A stretch of DNA of 64,000 bases from Streptomyces sindenensis (GTDB lineage Bacteria; Actinomycetota; Actinomycetes; Streptomycetales; Streptomycetaceae). Made by a program: the position numbers and the translations under genes. The notes under the pieces are model-generated. The model was not told the origin of the DNA and searched no databases. It saw only the letters and a program-made list of their open reading frames with translations. The stretch lies in contig NZ_BMSG01000035.1 in assembly GCF_014649035.1 (NCBI RefSeq), positions 1 to 64,000 of the forward strand. Direction: 5' to 3'. This document shows positions 34,374 to 43,571 of this stretch, in pieces (the first letter of the stretch is position 1; each line of letters opens with the position of its first letter).

Positions 34374-36155
34374 TCACCCGTGCCAGGACCGCCACAGCGA
34401 CGCGTACGCGCCGCCCGCCGCCACCAGCTCGTCATGGCTGCCCAGCTCGCTGATCCGGCCGTCCTCCACGACCGCGATCACATCCGCGTCGTGCGCGGTG
34501 TGCAGCCGGTGCGCGATCGCCACCACCGTACGGCCCTCCAACACCCGGGCCAGGGAACGCTCCAGATGGCGCGCGGCCCGCGGGTCCAGCAGCGAGGTCG
34601 CCTCGTCCAGCACCAGCGTGTGCGGATCGGCCAGCACCAGCCGGGCCAGCGCGATCTGCTGCGCCTGCGCCGGAGTCAGCGCGAACCCGCCCGAACCGAC
34701 CTCGGTGTCCAGCCCCTTCTCCAGCGCCCTCGCCCAGCCGTCCGCGTCGACCGCGGCCAGCGACGCCCACAACTCCGCGTCCTTCGCCCCCTCACGGGCC
34801 AGGCGCAGATTGTCCCGGAGCGAACCGACGAACACATGGTGCTCCTGGTTGACCAGGGCCACATGCTCACGGACCCGCTCCGCCGTCATCCGCGACAACT
34901 CGGCCCCGCCGAGCGTCACCTCACCGGTGCGCGGTGCGTAGATACCCGCCAGCAGCCGGCCCAGCGTCGACTTGCCCGCACCGGACGGGCCGACCAGGGC
35001 GAGCCGGGTGCCCGGAGCCACGTCGAGCGACACCTTGTGCAGGACGTCGACGCCCTCCCGGTACCCGAAGCGGACCTCGTCCGCCCGTACGTCCCGGCCG
35101 TCGGGGCCGACCTCGGCGTCGCCCGCGTCCGGCTCGATGTCCCGGACGCCGACCAGCCGCGCCAGCGACACCTGGGCGACCTGGAGCTCGTCGTACCAGC
35201 GCAGGATCAGACCGATCGGGTCGACCATCATCTGGGCCAGCAGCGCCCCCGTCGTCAGCTGCCCGACCGTCAGCCACCCCTCCAGCACGAACCAGCCGCC
35301 GAGCAGCAGGACCGCGCCGAGGATCGTCACGTACGTCGCGTTGATGACGGGGAACAGCACCGAGCGCAGGAACAACGTGTACCGCTCCCACGCGGTCCAC
35401 TCCTCGATCCGCCGGTCCGACAGCGCCACCCGGCGGTCGCCGAGGCGGTGCGCCTCCACGGTCCGCCCGGCATCCACGGTCTCCGCGAGCATCGCGGCGA
35501 CGGCGGCGTAACCGGCGGCCTCCGAGCGGTACGCCGAGGGGGCCCGGCGGAAGTACCAGCGGCATCCCACGATCAGCACCGGCAGCGCGATGAGCACGGC
35601 CAGCGCCAGCGGGGGAGCGGTCACCGTCAGCGCGCCGAGCAGCAGCCCCGCCCACACGACGCCGATCGCCAGTTGCGGCACGGCCTCGCGCATCGCGTTC
35701 GCCAGCCGGTCGATGTCCGTGGTGATCCGGGACAGCAGATCGCCCGTCCCGGCCCGCTCCAGCACACCGGGCGGCAGCCCGACGGACCGGACGAGGAAGT
35801 CCTCGCGCAGATCCGCGAGCATCTCCTCGCCCAGCATCGCGCCGCGCAGCCGCATGGAGCGGGTGAACACGACCTGGACGACCAGCGCCACCGCGAAGAT
35901 CGCGGCCGTACGCTCCAGATGCAGGTCGGTGACCCCGGCCGAGAGGTCCTCGACCAGACCGCCCAGCAGATACGGACCGGTGATCGAGGCGACCACCGCC
36001 ACCGCGTTGACCGCGATCAGGACGGTGAACGCCCTGCGGTGCCGGCGCAGCAGACTCCGTACGTAACTCCGCACGGTCGTCGGTGTGCCCACGGGCAGCG
36101 TCGTCGCCGACTCCGGGGCCGCGGGGTCGTACGCCGGGGGTGCGACGCCGATCAT
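34374..36155 (-). CDS. ABC exporter half, canonical Walker A, degenerate signature
   Basis: A 593-residue permease-ATPase fusion: six transmembrane helices (about residues 40-320), then the nucleotide domain. Walker A is GPSGAGKST, Walker B LVLDEATSLLD, and the H-loop AHRLHTAHD is present, but the signature is LTPAQAQQ instead of LSGGQ. The upstream partner has the opposite defects, so together they would form one canonical and one degenerate ATP site. ATG 36155 overlaps the upstream stop (ATGA) and has GGAGAGGGC. The substrate is unknown. Confidence 0.9.
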   Translation of the reverse strand: MIGVAPPAYDPAAPESATTLPVGTPTTVRSYVRSLLRRHRRAFTVLIAVNAVAVVASITGPYLLGGLVEDLSAGVTDLHLERTAAIFAVALVVQVVFTRSMRLRGAMLGEEMLADLREDFLVRSVGLPPGVLERAGTGDLLSRITTDIDRLANAMREAVPQLAIGVVWAGLLLGALTVTAPPLALAVLIALPVLIVGCRWYFRRAPSAYRSEAAGYAAVAAMLAETVDAGRTVEAHRLGDRRVALSDRRIEEWTAWERYTLFLRSVLFPVINATYVTILGAVLLLGGWFVLEGWLTVGQLTTGALLAQMMVDPIGLILRWYDELQVAQVSLARLVGVRDIEPDAGDAEVGPDGRDVRADEVRFGYREGVDVLHKVSLDVAPGTRLALVGPSGAGKSTLGRLLAGIYAPRTGEVTLGGAELSRMTAERVREHVALVNQEHHVFVGSLRDNLRLAREGAKDAELWASLAAVDADGWARALEKGLDTEVGSGGFALTPAQAQQIALARLVLADPHTLVLDEATSLLDPRAARHLERSLARVLEGRTVVAIAHRLHTAHDADVIAVVEDGRISELGSHDELVAAGGAYASLWRSWHG

Positions 36156-38017
36156 GCCCTCTCCTCGATTTCCTCGATGCTCTTCATGGCGGGGAGGCCG
36201 TCGCTCCTGACGGTGGGGACGTCGCCGACGCCGTTCACCGCGTTCGCGGCGGCCGCCTCGTCGTCGGTCTCGCGGGTGACGACCGCCCGGTAGCGCGGTT
36301 CGGTGCGCAGCAGGTCGCGGTGGGCCCCCACGGCGACGACCGTGCCCTCGTGGACGAGGACCACCCGGTCGGCGGCGTCGAGCAGCAGCGGTGACGAGGC
36401 GAACGCCACCGTCGTACGCCCCTGGCGCAGCTTCGCGATCCCGGCGGCGACCCGTGCCTCGGTGTGCGAGTCGACCGCGGAGGTCGGCTCGTCCAGCACC
36501 AGTGCCTCCGGGTCGGTGACCAGGGACCGGGCCAGCGCGAGGCGCTGGCGCTGACCGCCGGACAGGGACCGGCCGCGCTCGGTGATCCGGGTCCGCATCG
36601 GGTCCCCGTCGTTGCCGGCGGACGCCTGGGCCAGGGCGCTCAGCACATCGCCGCACTGGGCCGCCTGAAGCGCCGCGTCCGCGGTGACCAGGCCCGAGGA
36701 CGGGACGTCCAGCAGCTCCCGGAGCGTGCCGGACAGCAGCACCGGGTCCTTGTCCTGGACCAGGACCGCGGCCCGTGCGGCCTCCAGCGGGATCTCGTCC
36801 AGGGCGACCCCGCCGAGCAGCACCGACGGAGGCGAGGCGGCAGCCCGGTCGTCCTCCTCGCCGGTCGCCGCGTGCCCGCCGAGCCGTTCGGCCAGCCGGC
36901 CCGCCTCGTCCGGGTCGCCGCAGACCACGGCGGTGAACCGCCCGCGCGGGGCCATCAGCCCGGTCGCCGGGTCGTACAGATCACCGGTGGGCGTCACGCC
37001 CTCCACCGTGGCCTCCTGCGCACTGCGGTGCAGCGACAGCACCCGCACCGCACGCTGGGCGGACGGCCGCGAGAAGGAGTACGCCATGGCGATCTCCTCG
37101 AAGTGGCGAAGAGGGAACAGCATCAGGGTGGCCGCGCTGTAGACCGTAACGAGCTGGCCGACGTCGATGCGGCCGTCCCGGGCGAGGGTCGCCCCGTACC
37201 AGACCAGGGAGATCAGCAGGATTCCCGGCAGCAGCACCTGCACCGCCGAGATCAGCGCCCACATCCGGGCCGAGCGCACGGCCGCGCGGCGGACCTCCTG
37301 CGAGGCGCGGCGGTAGCGGCCGAGGAACAGCTCCTCGCCGCCGATGCCGCGCAGCACCCGCAGCCCGGCGACGGTGTCCGAGGCCAGCTCGGTGGCCTTG
37401 CCCGCCTTCTCGCGCTGCTCGTCGGCGCGGCGGGTGGCGCGGGGCAGCAACGGCAGCACGGCCAGGGCCAGCACCGGCATGGCGAGCGCCACCATCAGTC
37501 CGAGGGACGGCAGGTAGAAGGCCAGGCCGACGCAGATCACCACGAGGGCGGTGGCCGCGGCGGCGAACCGGGAGAGCGCCTCCACGAACCAGCCGATCTT
37601 CTCCACGTCACCGGTCGACACGGCCACGACCTCACCGGCCGCGACCCGGCGGGTCAGCGCGGAACCCAGCTCGGCGGTCTTGCGGGCGAGCAGCTGCTGG
37701 ACCCGCGCGGCGGCGGTGATCCAGTTGGTCACGGCGGTCCGGTGGAGCATGGTGTCGCCGACGGCGATCAGCACGCCGAGGGCCACGATGAGGCCGCCCG
37801 CCAGGGCGAGCCGACCACCGGAGCGGTCGATGACGGCCTGCACGGCGAGCCCGACGGTGACCGGCAGACCGGCGATGCCGAGCTGGTGCAGCAGTCCCCA
37901 GGAGAGGGACTTCAGCTGCCCGCCGAGCTGATTGCGCCCGAGCCAGAACAGGAAGCGAGGGCCCGAACGGACATCGGGGTCGCCGGGATCCGAATACGGA
38001 AGGTCGCGAATCTGCAT
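36152..38017 (-). CDS. ABC exporter half, degenerate Walker A, intact signature
   Basis: A 621-residue permease-ATPase fusion. In the nucleotide domain the Walker A position reads VCGDPDEAGRL with no GKST, and the H-loop position reads FASSPLLL with no His, while LSGGQRQRLALARS and LVLDEPTSAVD are intact. It is the first gene of the pair with the exporter half at 34374-36155 (4-bp overlap) and must work as a heterodimer with it. ATG 38017 is chosen for MQIRDLPYSDPGDPD; the upstream open frame is not family-like. Confidence 0.9.
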   Translation of the reverse strand: MQIRDLPYSDPGDPDVRSGPRFLFWLGRNQLGGQLKSLSWGLLHQLGIAGLPVTVGLAVQAVIDRSGGRLALAGGLIVALGVLIAVGDTMLHRTAVTNWITAAARVQQLLARKTAELGSALTRRVAAGEVVAVSTGDVEKIGWFVEALSRFAAAATALVVICVGLAFYLPSLGLMVALAMPVLALAVLPLLPRATRRADEQREKAGKATELASDTVAGLRVLRGIGGEELFLGRYRRASQEVRRAAVRSARMWALISAVQVLLPGILLISLVWYGATLARDGRIDVGQLVTVYSAATLMLFPLRHFEEIAMAYSFSRPSAQRAVRVLSLHRSAQEATVEGVTPTGDLYDPATGLMAPRGRFTAVVCGDPDEAGRLAERLGGHAATGEEDDRAAASPPSVLLGGVALDEIPLEAARAAVLVQDKDPVLLSGTLRELLDVPSSGLVTADAALQAAQCGDVLSALAQASAGNDGDPMRTRITERGRSLSGGQRQRLALARSLVTDPEALVLDEPTSAVDSHTEARVAAGIAKLRQGRTTVAFASSPLLLDAADRVVLVHEGTVVAVGAHRDLLRTEPRYRAVVTRETDDEAAAANAVNGVGDVPTVRSDGLPAMKSIEEIEERA

Positions 38018-38134
38018 GACGTCCCAGGGCTCGTGAAACGGAGATCCGGACGGACCTCGAAGACGGGGTGACGTGCAAGGCTCCCTGTTCGTCCCGTTCC
38101 GGGGCAACCGGTTTTTCCGGTCGCCCCGCCCTGC

Positions 38135-38165
38135 GGGGTCCCGGGCCCAGCAGGGCCGGGACCCC
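38135..38165 (-). terminator. hairpin terminator of the GH109-like gene
   Basis: Stem of GGGGTCCCG(G)GCC with GGCCGGGACCCC (one bulged G), 8 bp after the GH109-like gene's stop codon on the minus strand. Confidence 0.65.
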
Positions 38166-38172
38166 GGAGACG

Positions 38173-39657
38173 TCACTCCGCGGGCTTCTCCGAGTCCATG
38201 CCGGACCGGGCCTTCCTCCACTCGCCCCGGGTGAAGTCCGGGATCGGCAGGGGCACGCCCCTGGCCTTGACGGACAGATGACTCAGCGGCACGGGAGCCG
38301 TCCAGACCGCCGCGTCGTACACGTCGAAGTCGGGCACCAGACCGAGCCGCATGCACTGCATCAGGCGGAACACCATGATGTAGTCCATCCCGCCGTGGCC
38401 GCCCGGCGGATTGGCGTGCTCCTTCCACAGCCAGTGGTCCCACTCGGCGTACTTCGTGAAGTCGTCCCACTGGTGGTTCGTGTTCGTGGGCTCCAGATAG
38501 ATCCGCGCCGGGTAGTCCTCGAACACGCCCCGGGTCCCGCCGAGGCTGTTGATCCGCGAGTACGGGTGCGGCGACGACACGTCGTGCTCCAGCCGGATCA
38601 CCCGGCCCTTGGCGGTCTGCACGAGGCTGATCGTCCGGTCGGCCCCGATGTAGGACTCCTTCCACCTCGGGTCGTCCGGCTCCATGTGCTCCTCGCGGTA
38701 CGCGGCGAGCCCCAGGGCGGTGGTGCCGACACTGCTGATGCTGACGACCCGGTCGCCCCGGTTGACGTCCATGTAGTTGGCGACCGGACCGAACCCGTGG
38801 TTGGGGTAGAGGTCACCGCGCAGCCGGGTGTGCCACAGCCGCCGCCACGGACCCTCGTAGTAGTCGGGGTCGAACATCAGCTCACGCAGATCGTGGTTGT
38901 AGGCCCCCGCGCCGTGCTGCAACTCGCCGAAGAGACCCGCGTGCGCCATCCGCAGCACCCGCATCTCGTTCTTGCCGTAACAACAGTTCTCCAGCTGCAT
39001 GCAGTGCCGCCGGGTGCGCTCGGAGAGATCCACGAGCTGCCACAGCTCCTCCAGGCGCATCGCGATCGGGCACTCCACCCCGACGTGCTTGCCGTTGAGC
39101 ATCGCCGTCTTCGCCATCGGGAAGTGCAGCTCCCACGGCGTCGCCACGTAGACGAAGTCGATGTCCCCGCGCTTGCAGAGGTTCTCGTAGTCGTGCTCGT
39201 CCTTGGCGTAGATCGCGGGTGCGGGCTGACCGGCGGCCGTCACCTTCTTGGCGGCCTTCTCCGCCTTGTCCCGGACCGGGTCGCACACCGCCTTGACCTG
39301 GACGCCCGGGAGGGCGAGGAAGAGGCCGATCATGCTGGCGCCGCGGTTGCCGAGGCCGATGATGCCGACCCGGACCGTGGAGCGCCGCTCGAAGGGCACG
39401 CCCGCCATGGTGCGGCCCTGCCAGGGAGGGGCGGCGGCCACGGCTTCCGCGGCGGCGACGGCGTCGGGGGCACCCCGCCCGGCCGCCGACGCGGTGCCCG
39501 CGCCCAGTGCCCCGAGGCCGAGCCCGGCCCCGGCCACGCCCGCCGTGGTCCACAGCACCGAACGGCGGCTGGGATCCTGCCGGTTCACCTCGTCGGCCGC
39601 GCCGCTGCGCGGGGGGATGTCCTGCGGTTCCGGTGCGGGCCGGGCGTCGTCGTTCAT
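38173..39657 (-). CDS. GH109-like, Tat-exported Gfo/Idh/MocA-family protein
   Basis: A 494-residue protein. The N-terminus has a twin-arginine signal (DPSRRSVLWTTAG, then a hydrophobic, Ala/Gly-rich stretch), so it is probably exported folded with its cofactor. A Rossmann fold follows (VGIIGLGNRGASM), then ATPWELH, MQLENCCYGKNEMRVL, YPNHGFGP and GGHGGMDY, motifs of GH109 NAD-dependent alpha-N-acetylgalactosaminidases. It would release GalNAc or a related sugar; that is by family. ATG 39657 precedes the signal peptide. TTGGACT direct repeats lie upstream. Confidence 0.85.
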   Translation of the reverse strand: MNDDARPAPEPQDIPPRSGAADEVNRQDPSRRSVLWTTAGVAGAGLGLGALGAGTASAAGRGAPDAVAAAEAVAAAPPWQGRTMAGVPFERRSTVRVGIIGLGNRGASMIGLFLALPGVQVKAVCDPVRDKAEKAAKKVTAAGQPAPAIYAKDEHDYENLCKRGDIDFVYVATPWELHFPMAKTAMLNGKHVGVECPIAMRLEELWQLVDLSERTRRHCMQLENCCYGKNEMRVLRMAHAGLFGELQHGAGAYNHDLRELMFDPDYYEGPWRRLWHTRLRGDLYPNHGFGPVANYMDVNRGDRVVSISSVGTTALGLAAYREEHMEPDDPRWKESYIGADRTISLVQTAKGRVIRLEHDVSSPHPYSRINSLGGTRGVFEDYPARIYLEPTNTNHQWDDFTKYAEWDHWLWKEHANPPGGHGGMDYIMVFRLMQCMRLGLVPDFDVYDAAVWTAPVPLSHLSVKARGVPLPIPDFTRGEWRKARSGMDSEKPAE

Positions 39658-39792
39658 CGAGCCTCCAGGTGGGGTTTGGGGGTTCTGACGGTGCGCGAGC
39701 GCGCCCGGTCCCGCCGTACGGATACGGGCGGGCGGGACCGGGGCTCGGTAAGGACCCTGGAGGGTGAGGCTGATGGTGCGCAAGGGAAGTAT

Positions 39793-39820
39793 TTGGACTC
39801 CTGTCCTCAAACCTTGGACT
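39793..39820. repeat. TTGGACT direct repeats upstream of the GH109-like gene
   Basis: TTGGACT at 39793-39799 and 39814-39820, with starts 21 bp (two helical turns) apart, about 135-165 bp upstream of the GH109-like start. The spacing would let two regulator molecules bind on one face. Confidence 0.4.
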
Positions 39821-39839
39821 TTTCTCATGGCACGCCGAA

Positions 39840-39866
39840 GCCCCGACTGGTGCAACCAATCGGGGC
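39840..39866 (-). terminator. hairpin terminator of the FAD/Fe-S dehydrogenase gene
   Basis: 12-bp stem with one mismatch (39840-39851 with 39855-39866; loop GCA), 57 bp after the dehydrogenase stop codon on the minus strand. Confidence 0.65.
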
Positions 39867-39922
39867 CTTCAAACGCTCATCTGTGCAGGCCAGGCGGGGG
39901 CGTTGACGCCACTGTCACCGAC

Positions 39923-42877
39923 TCACGGGAGAGTCGGGCGGGTGGCGTGTTCCAGTTCGATCAGCGCCGAGCGGTACGGATGCCCGGTGGCGCGTTCCAT
40001 GCCGATCTCGCACATCCGGTTCGCCGACAGATAGGCGTCGTAGGGCCGACGGCCGACCTCGGCCGCCTCCCTGGCCGTCGCCGAATCGGTCAACTCCTTG
40101 TGCAGCATGCCCCGGTCGCCCGCGAAGGCGCAGCACCCCACGTCGTCCGGGACCACGACCTCCGCCGCGCAGGCCTCGGCCAGCGCCCGCAACTGCCCGA
40201 CATCACCCAGATGTTCCATCGAGCAGGTCGGATGCAGGACCGCCGAGCCGGCCGTCCGGAACACCGTCAGACGCGGCAGCAGCTCCTCGGCCGCCCACAC
40301 CAGCGAGTCCACGACGGTCAGTTCGCGGTGGAGCGCCCGGTTGACCTCGGTGAGGCAGGGCACCACCTCCTCGGCGATACCGAGCGTGCACGAGGACGCG
40401 TCCACGACCAGCGGCAGCGTCCCGCCCGCGGTCCAGCCCCAGGCGGCCTCCACGATCCGGTTCGCCATGATCCTGTTGCCCGCGTCGTACCCCTTGGAGT
40501 GCCAGATCGTCGCGCAGCACGTCCCTGTGACGTCGTCGGGGATCCACACCGGCTTTCCGGCCCGCCCGGACAGGGCGACCACCGCCTCGGCCAGCGAGAG
40601 TCGGGGCCCCGCGTCGCCGTCGTCCGGCCCGGCGAAGATGCGGTTGACACAGGCCGGGTAGTACACCGCGCTCGCCCCGACGCGTGCCGTGTCCGGCAGC
40701 CGCCGGGCCGCCGGACCGGGGATCTGCGGCAGCCACTCCGGTACGAGATCGGGGCGCACGGCCTTGCGGGCGAGCCGTGTCACGGCCTGCAACGGAGCGT
40801 CCCCCACCCGGTCCCCGACGGCGTCGGCCGCCGCCACGGCCAGCCGCGCCGAGGCCTCCACCGCCCGGAAGTTCTTCGCGGTGAGGGCAGCGATCCGCTC
40901 CTCGCGCGGGGTGTGCCGGCGGTGCCGGAAGCCCTTCATCATCGCCCCGGTGTCGATGCCGACCGGGCAGGCGAGTTTGCAGGTGGAATCCCCGGCGCAG
41001 GTGTCCACGGCGTCATAGCCGTACGCGTCCAGCAGGCCGGACTCCACCGGTGAGCCATCGGTCTGCCGCATCATCTCCCGTCGCAGCACGATCCGCTGGC
41101 GCGGGGTGGTCGTCAGATCCTCACTGGGACAGGTCGGTTCGCAGAAGCCGCACTCGATGCACGGGTCGGCGACCGCCTCCACCTTCGGAATGGTCTTCAG
41201 ACCCCGCAGATGGGCCCGCGGATCCCGGTCCAGCACGATGCGCGGGGCGAGCACCCCCGCCGGGTCGATGACCTGCTTGGTCCGCCACATCAGCTCGGTG
41301 GCGCGCGGACCCCACTCGCGCTCCAGGAACGGCGCGATGTTGCGTCCGGTGGCGTGCTCCGCCTTGAGGGACCCGTCGAACCGGTCCACCACCAGCGCGC
41401 AGAACTCCTGCATGAACGCGTCGTACCGGGCCACGTCCGCCGGCTTCGCCGCGTCGAACGCGAGGAGGAAGTGCAGATTGCCGTGTGCCGCGTGGCCCGC
41501 CACGGCGGCGTCGAAGCCGTGGCGGGACTGGAGCTCCAGCAGCGCGGCGCAGGCGTCCGCCAGCCGGGCGGGCGGCACCGCGAAGTCCTCCGTGATCAGG
41601 GTGGTGCCGGAGGGCCGGGAACCGCCGACGGCGGTCACGAACGCCTTGCGGGCCTTCCAGTACCCGGCGATCGTCCCGGCGTCCCGGGTGAACGCGTTGG
41701 TCACGGACGCCGCCGGACGGACCAGGTCCAGCCCGGCCACGACCGCGTCCGCCGCCCGCTCGAACGCCGCCAGGCCCGCCTCGTCGGCCGCCCGGAACTC
41801 CACCAGGAGCGCGGTCGTCTCCCGGGGCAGCGCCGTCCAGTCCGCCGGAACGCCCGGCACGCTGACGGAGGCGCGCAGGGTGTTGCCGTCCATCAGCTCC
41901 ACGGCGATCGCCCCGGCCTCGTTGAACCGGGGCACGGCGGCCGCGGCGGCGGTGAGGGAGGGGAAGAACAGCAGGGCGCTGGAGACCCGCCGGTCCAGCG
42001 GCAGTGTGTCGAAGACGACCTCGGAGATGAAGCCGAACGTCCCCTCGGAGCCGACCATCAGCCCCCGCAGGATCTGTACCGGCGTCGCCCCGTCGAGGAA
42101 GGCGTCCAGGCGATAACCGTTGGTGTTCTTGATCGTGTACTTGGCGCGGATCCGGGCGGTCAGCTCCGCGTCCGCCTCGATCTCCGCCTTCAGCTCCAGC
42201 AGCCCCGCGCACATCGCCGGTTCCGCGTGGGCCAGCTCCTCGTCGGCGGTGGGGTCCGCGGTGTCGACGACGGTGCCGCTCGGCAGGACGAAGGTGAGCG
42301 AGGCGAGCGTGCGGTAGGAGTTGCGGGTGGTGCCCGCCGTCATGCCCGAGGCGTTGTTGGCGACGACCCCGCCGAGGGTGCAGGCGATGGCGCTGGCCGG
42401 GTCGGGGCCGAGCAGCCTGCCGTACCGGGCGAGGGAGGCGTTGGCCCGCATGACGGTGGTGCCCGGCAGGATCCGGGCCCGCGCCCCGCCGTCCAGCACC
42501 TCGACGCCGGTCCAGTGACGGCGTACGTCGACGAGGATGTCCTCGCCCTGCGCCTGGCCGTTGAGGCTGGTGCCCGCGGCCCGGAACACCACGGAACGGC
42601 CCTTGCCATGGGCGTACGACAGGATCGCGGACACGTCGTCGAGGTCCTCGGGGACCAGCACGACCCGGGGGAGGAAGCGGTAGGGGCTGGCGTCGGAGGC
42701 GTACCGCACGAGGTCGGAGATCTTCCACAGCACCTTGTCCGCGCCGAGCAGCGCGGTCAGCTCGCTCCGCAGCGGCTCCGGGGTGCCGCCCGCGCTGCCG
42801 TCGGTCACCCGGTCGGGGGCGGCTTTCCGCGCCGTTCCGGGACGCAGGGCTTCCGGGTCGGGCTCCAGCAGCGGCAT
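39923..42877 (-). CDS. FAD-binding and Fe-S oxidoreductase, D-lactate/2-hydroxyacid dehydrogenase type
   Basis: A 984-residue fusion. The N-terminal half is an FAD-linked oxidase (FRAAGTSLNGQAQGEDILVD, PDPASAIACTLGGVVANNASGM), followed by the FAD-oxidase C-terminal domain. Near residue 580 a ferredoxin-type pair of 4Fe-4S sites starts (CIECGFCEPTCP, then CAGDSTCKLACP). The C-terminal part has the CCG-type cysteines (GTCCATIWHSKGY, VGCCAFAGDRGM). Proteins of this build oxidise D-lactate or glycolate-like acids and feed electrons to the quinone pool. SD GAGGGGAAGG supports ATG 42877. It lies 53 bp downstream of the MarR gene on the same strand. Confidence 0.9.
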   Translation of the reverse strand: MPLLEPDPEALRPGTARKAAPDRVTDGSAGGTPEPLRSELTALLGADKVLWKISDLVRYASDASPYRFLPRVVLVPEDLDDVSAILSYAHGKGRSVVFRAAGTSLNGQAQGEDILVDVRRHWTGVEVLDGGARARILPGTTVMRANASLARYGRLLGPDPASAIACTLGGVVANNASGMTAGTTRNSYRTLASLTFVLPSGTVVDTADPTADEELAHAEPAMCAGLLELKAEIEADAELTARIRAKYTIKNTNGYRLDAFLDGATPVQILRGLMVGSEGTFGFISEVVFDTLPLDRRVSSALLFFPSLTAAAAAVPRFNEAGAIAVELMDGNTLRASVSVPGVPADWTALPRETTALLVEFRAADEAGLAAFERAADAVVAGLDLVRPAASVTNAFTRDAGTIAGYWKARKAFVTAVGGSRPSGTTLITEDFAVPPARLADACAALLELQSRHGFDAAVAGHAAHGNLHFLLAFDAAKPADVARYDAFMQEFCALVVDRFDGSLKAEHATGRNIAPFLEREWGPRATELMWRTKQVIDPAGVLAPRIVLDRDPRAHLRGLKTIPKVEAVADPCIECGFCEPTCPSEDLTTTPRQRIVLRREMMRQTDGSPVESGLLDAYGYDAVDTCAGDSTCKLACPVGIDTGAMMKGFRHRRHTPREERIAALTAKNFRAVEASARLAVAAADAVGDRVGDAPLQAVTRLARKAVRPDLVPEWLPQIPGPAARRLPDTARVGASAVYYPACVNRIFAGPDDGDAGPRLSLAEAVVALSGRAGKPVWIPDDVTGTCCATIWHSKGYDAGNRIMANRIVEAAWGWTAGGTLPLVVDASSCTLGIAEEVVPCLTEVNRALHRELTVVDSLVWAAEELLPRLTVFRTAGSAVLHPTCSMEHLGDVGQLRALAEACAAEVVVPDDVGCCAFAGDRGMLHKELTDSATAREAAEVGRRPYDAYLSANRMCEIGMERATGHPYRSALIELEHATRPTLP

Positions 42878-42930
42878 GTGTCGGCCTTCCCCTCGGCTCG
42901 GCGCTCAGCGGTGGCACGCGGCAACGCCGC

Positions 42931-43458
42931 TCAGCAGTGGCGCTCCGGCATTCCGTCGACCAGAGCGGACAGCAGCTCACCGAACACCTCGCGCTGATCG
43001 GCGGTCAATGGAGCCAGGATCTCCTCTGCGGCGGCCCGGCGCGCGCTGCGCAGGGACCGCAGTGTGGCGCGCCCCTGGTCGGTGATCTCGATGCGGACCA
43101 CCCGGCGGCTGTCGGGATCCGGGGCGCGGCGCACCCGGCCGCTCGCCTCCAGGGCGTCGACCAGCGTGGTCACGGCGCGCGGGACGACGTCGAGCCGTCG
43201 GGCCAGATCCGCCATCCGGGGGGCCGCGTCGTAACTCGCGACCGTCCGCAACAGCCGGAACTGGGCCGGAGTGATGTCCATCGGATCCAGCTGGCGGCGC
43301 TGGATCCGGTGCAGCCGGCGGGTGAGCCGCAGCAGTTGCTCGGCGAGCAAGCCGTCCCGCGAGTCCGGCGAGTCCGGCGAGTCCCGCGCGTCAGGGGAGT
43401 CGGAGGGGTGGGAGGGATGTGAGGGGTCAGAGGGGTCGGGGGAATCCGGGGCGTCCAT
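42931..43458 (-). CDS. MarR-family transcriptional regulator
   Basis: A protein of up to 175 residues. Residues from about 36 on are a standard MarR winged helix (ITPAQFRLLRTVASYDAAPRMADLARRLDVVPRAVTTLVDALEASGRV). The first 35 residues are a low-complexity Ser-Pro-Asp/His tract not typical of the family. ATG 43458 has no clear SD; TATTGT seven bases upstream could be a -10 for a leaderless mRNA, or translation may start later. It is divergent from an ABC exporter and separated by a strong inverted repeat (43483-43507), the likely operator. Confidence 0.88.
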   Translation of the reverse strand: MDAPDSPDPSDPSHPSHPSDSPDARDSPDSPDSRDGLLAEQLLRLTRRLHRIQRRQLDPMDITPAQFRLLRTVASYDAAPRMADLARRLDVVPRAVTTLVDALEASGRVRRAPDPDSRRVVRIEITDQGRATLRSLRSARRAAAEEILAPLTADQREVFGELLSALVDGMPERHC

Positions 43459-43470
43459 ACGGGAACAATA

Positions 43471-43507
43471 CCAGGACCTGGTTCATTGTGAGTACAGGTA
43501 ACAATGA
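43471..43507. promoter_or_regulatory. candidate MarR operator
   Basis: A perfect palindrome CCAGGACCTGG at 43471-43481 is followed by the inverted repeat TCATTGT (43483-43489) ... ACAATGA (43501-43507) with an 11-bp spacer. It lies in the 113-bp region between the divergent marR-type and ABC exporter genes. Confidence 0.65.
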
Positions 43508-43571
43508 GCTAGGCTCTCACTGTGCGGAGCCGGGACTGCCCGGCTCCGCCTCACGCCCGACGAAGGAGCCC

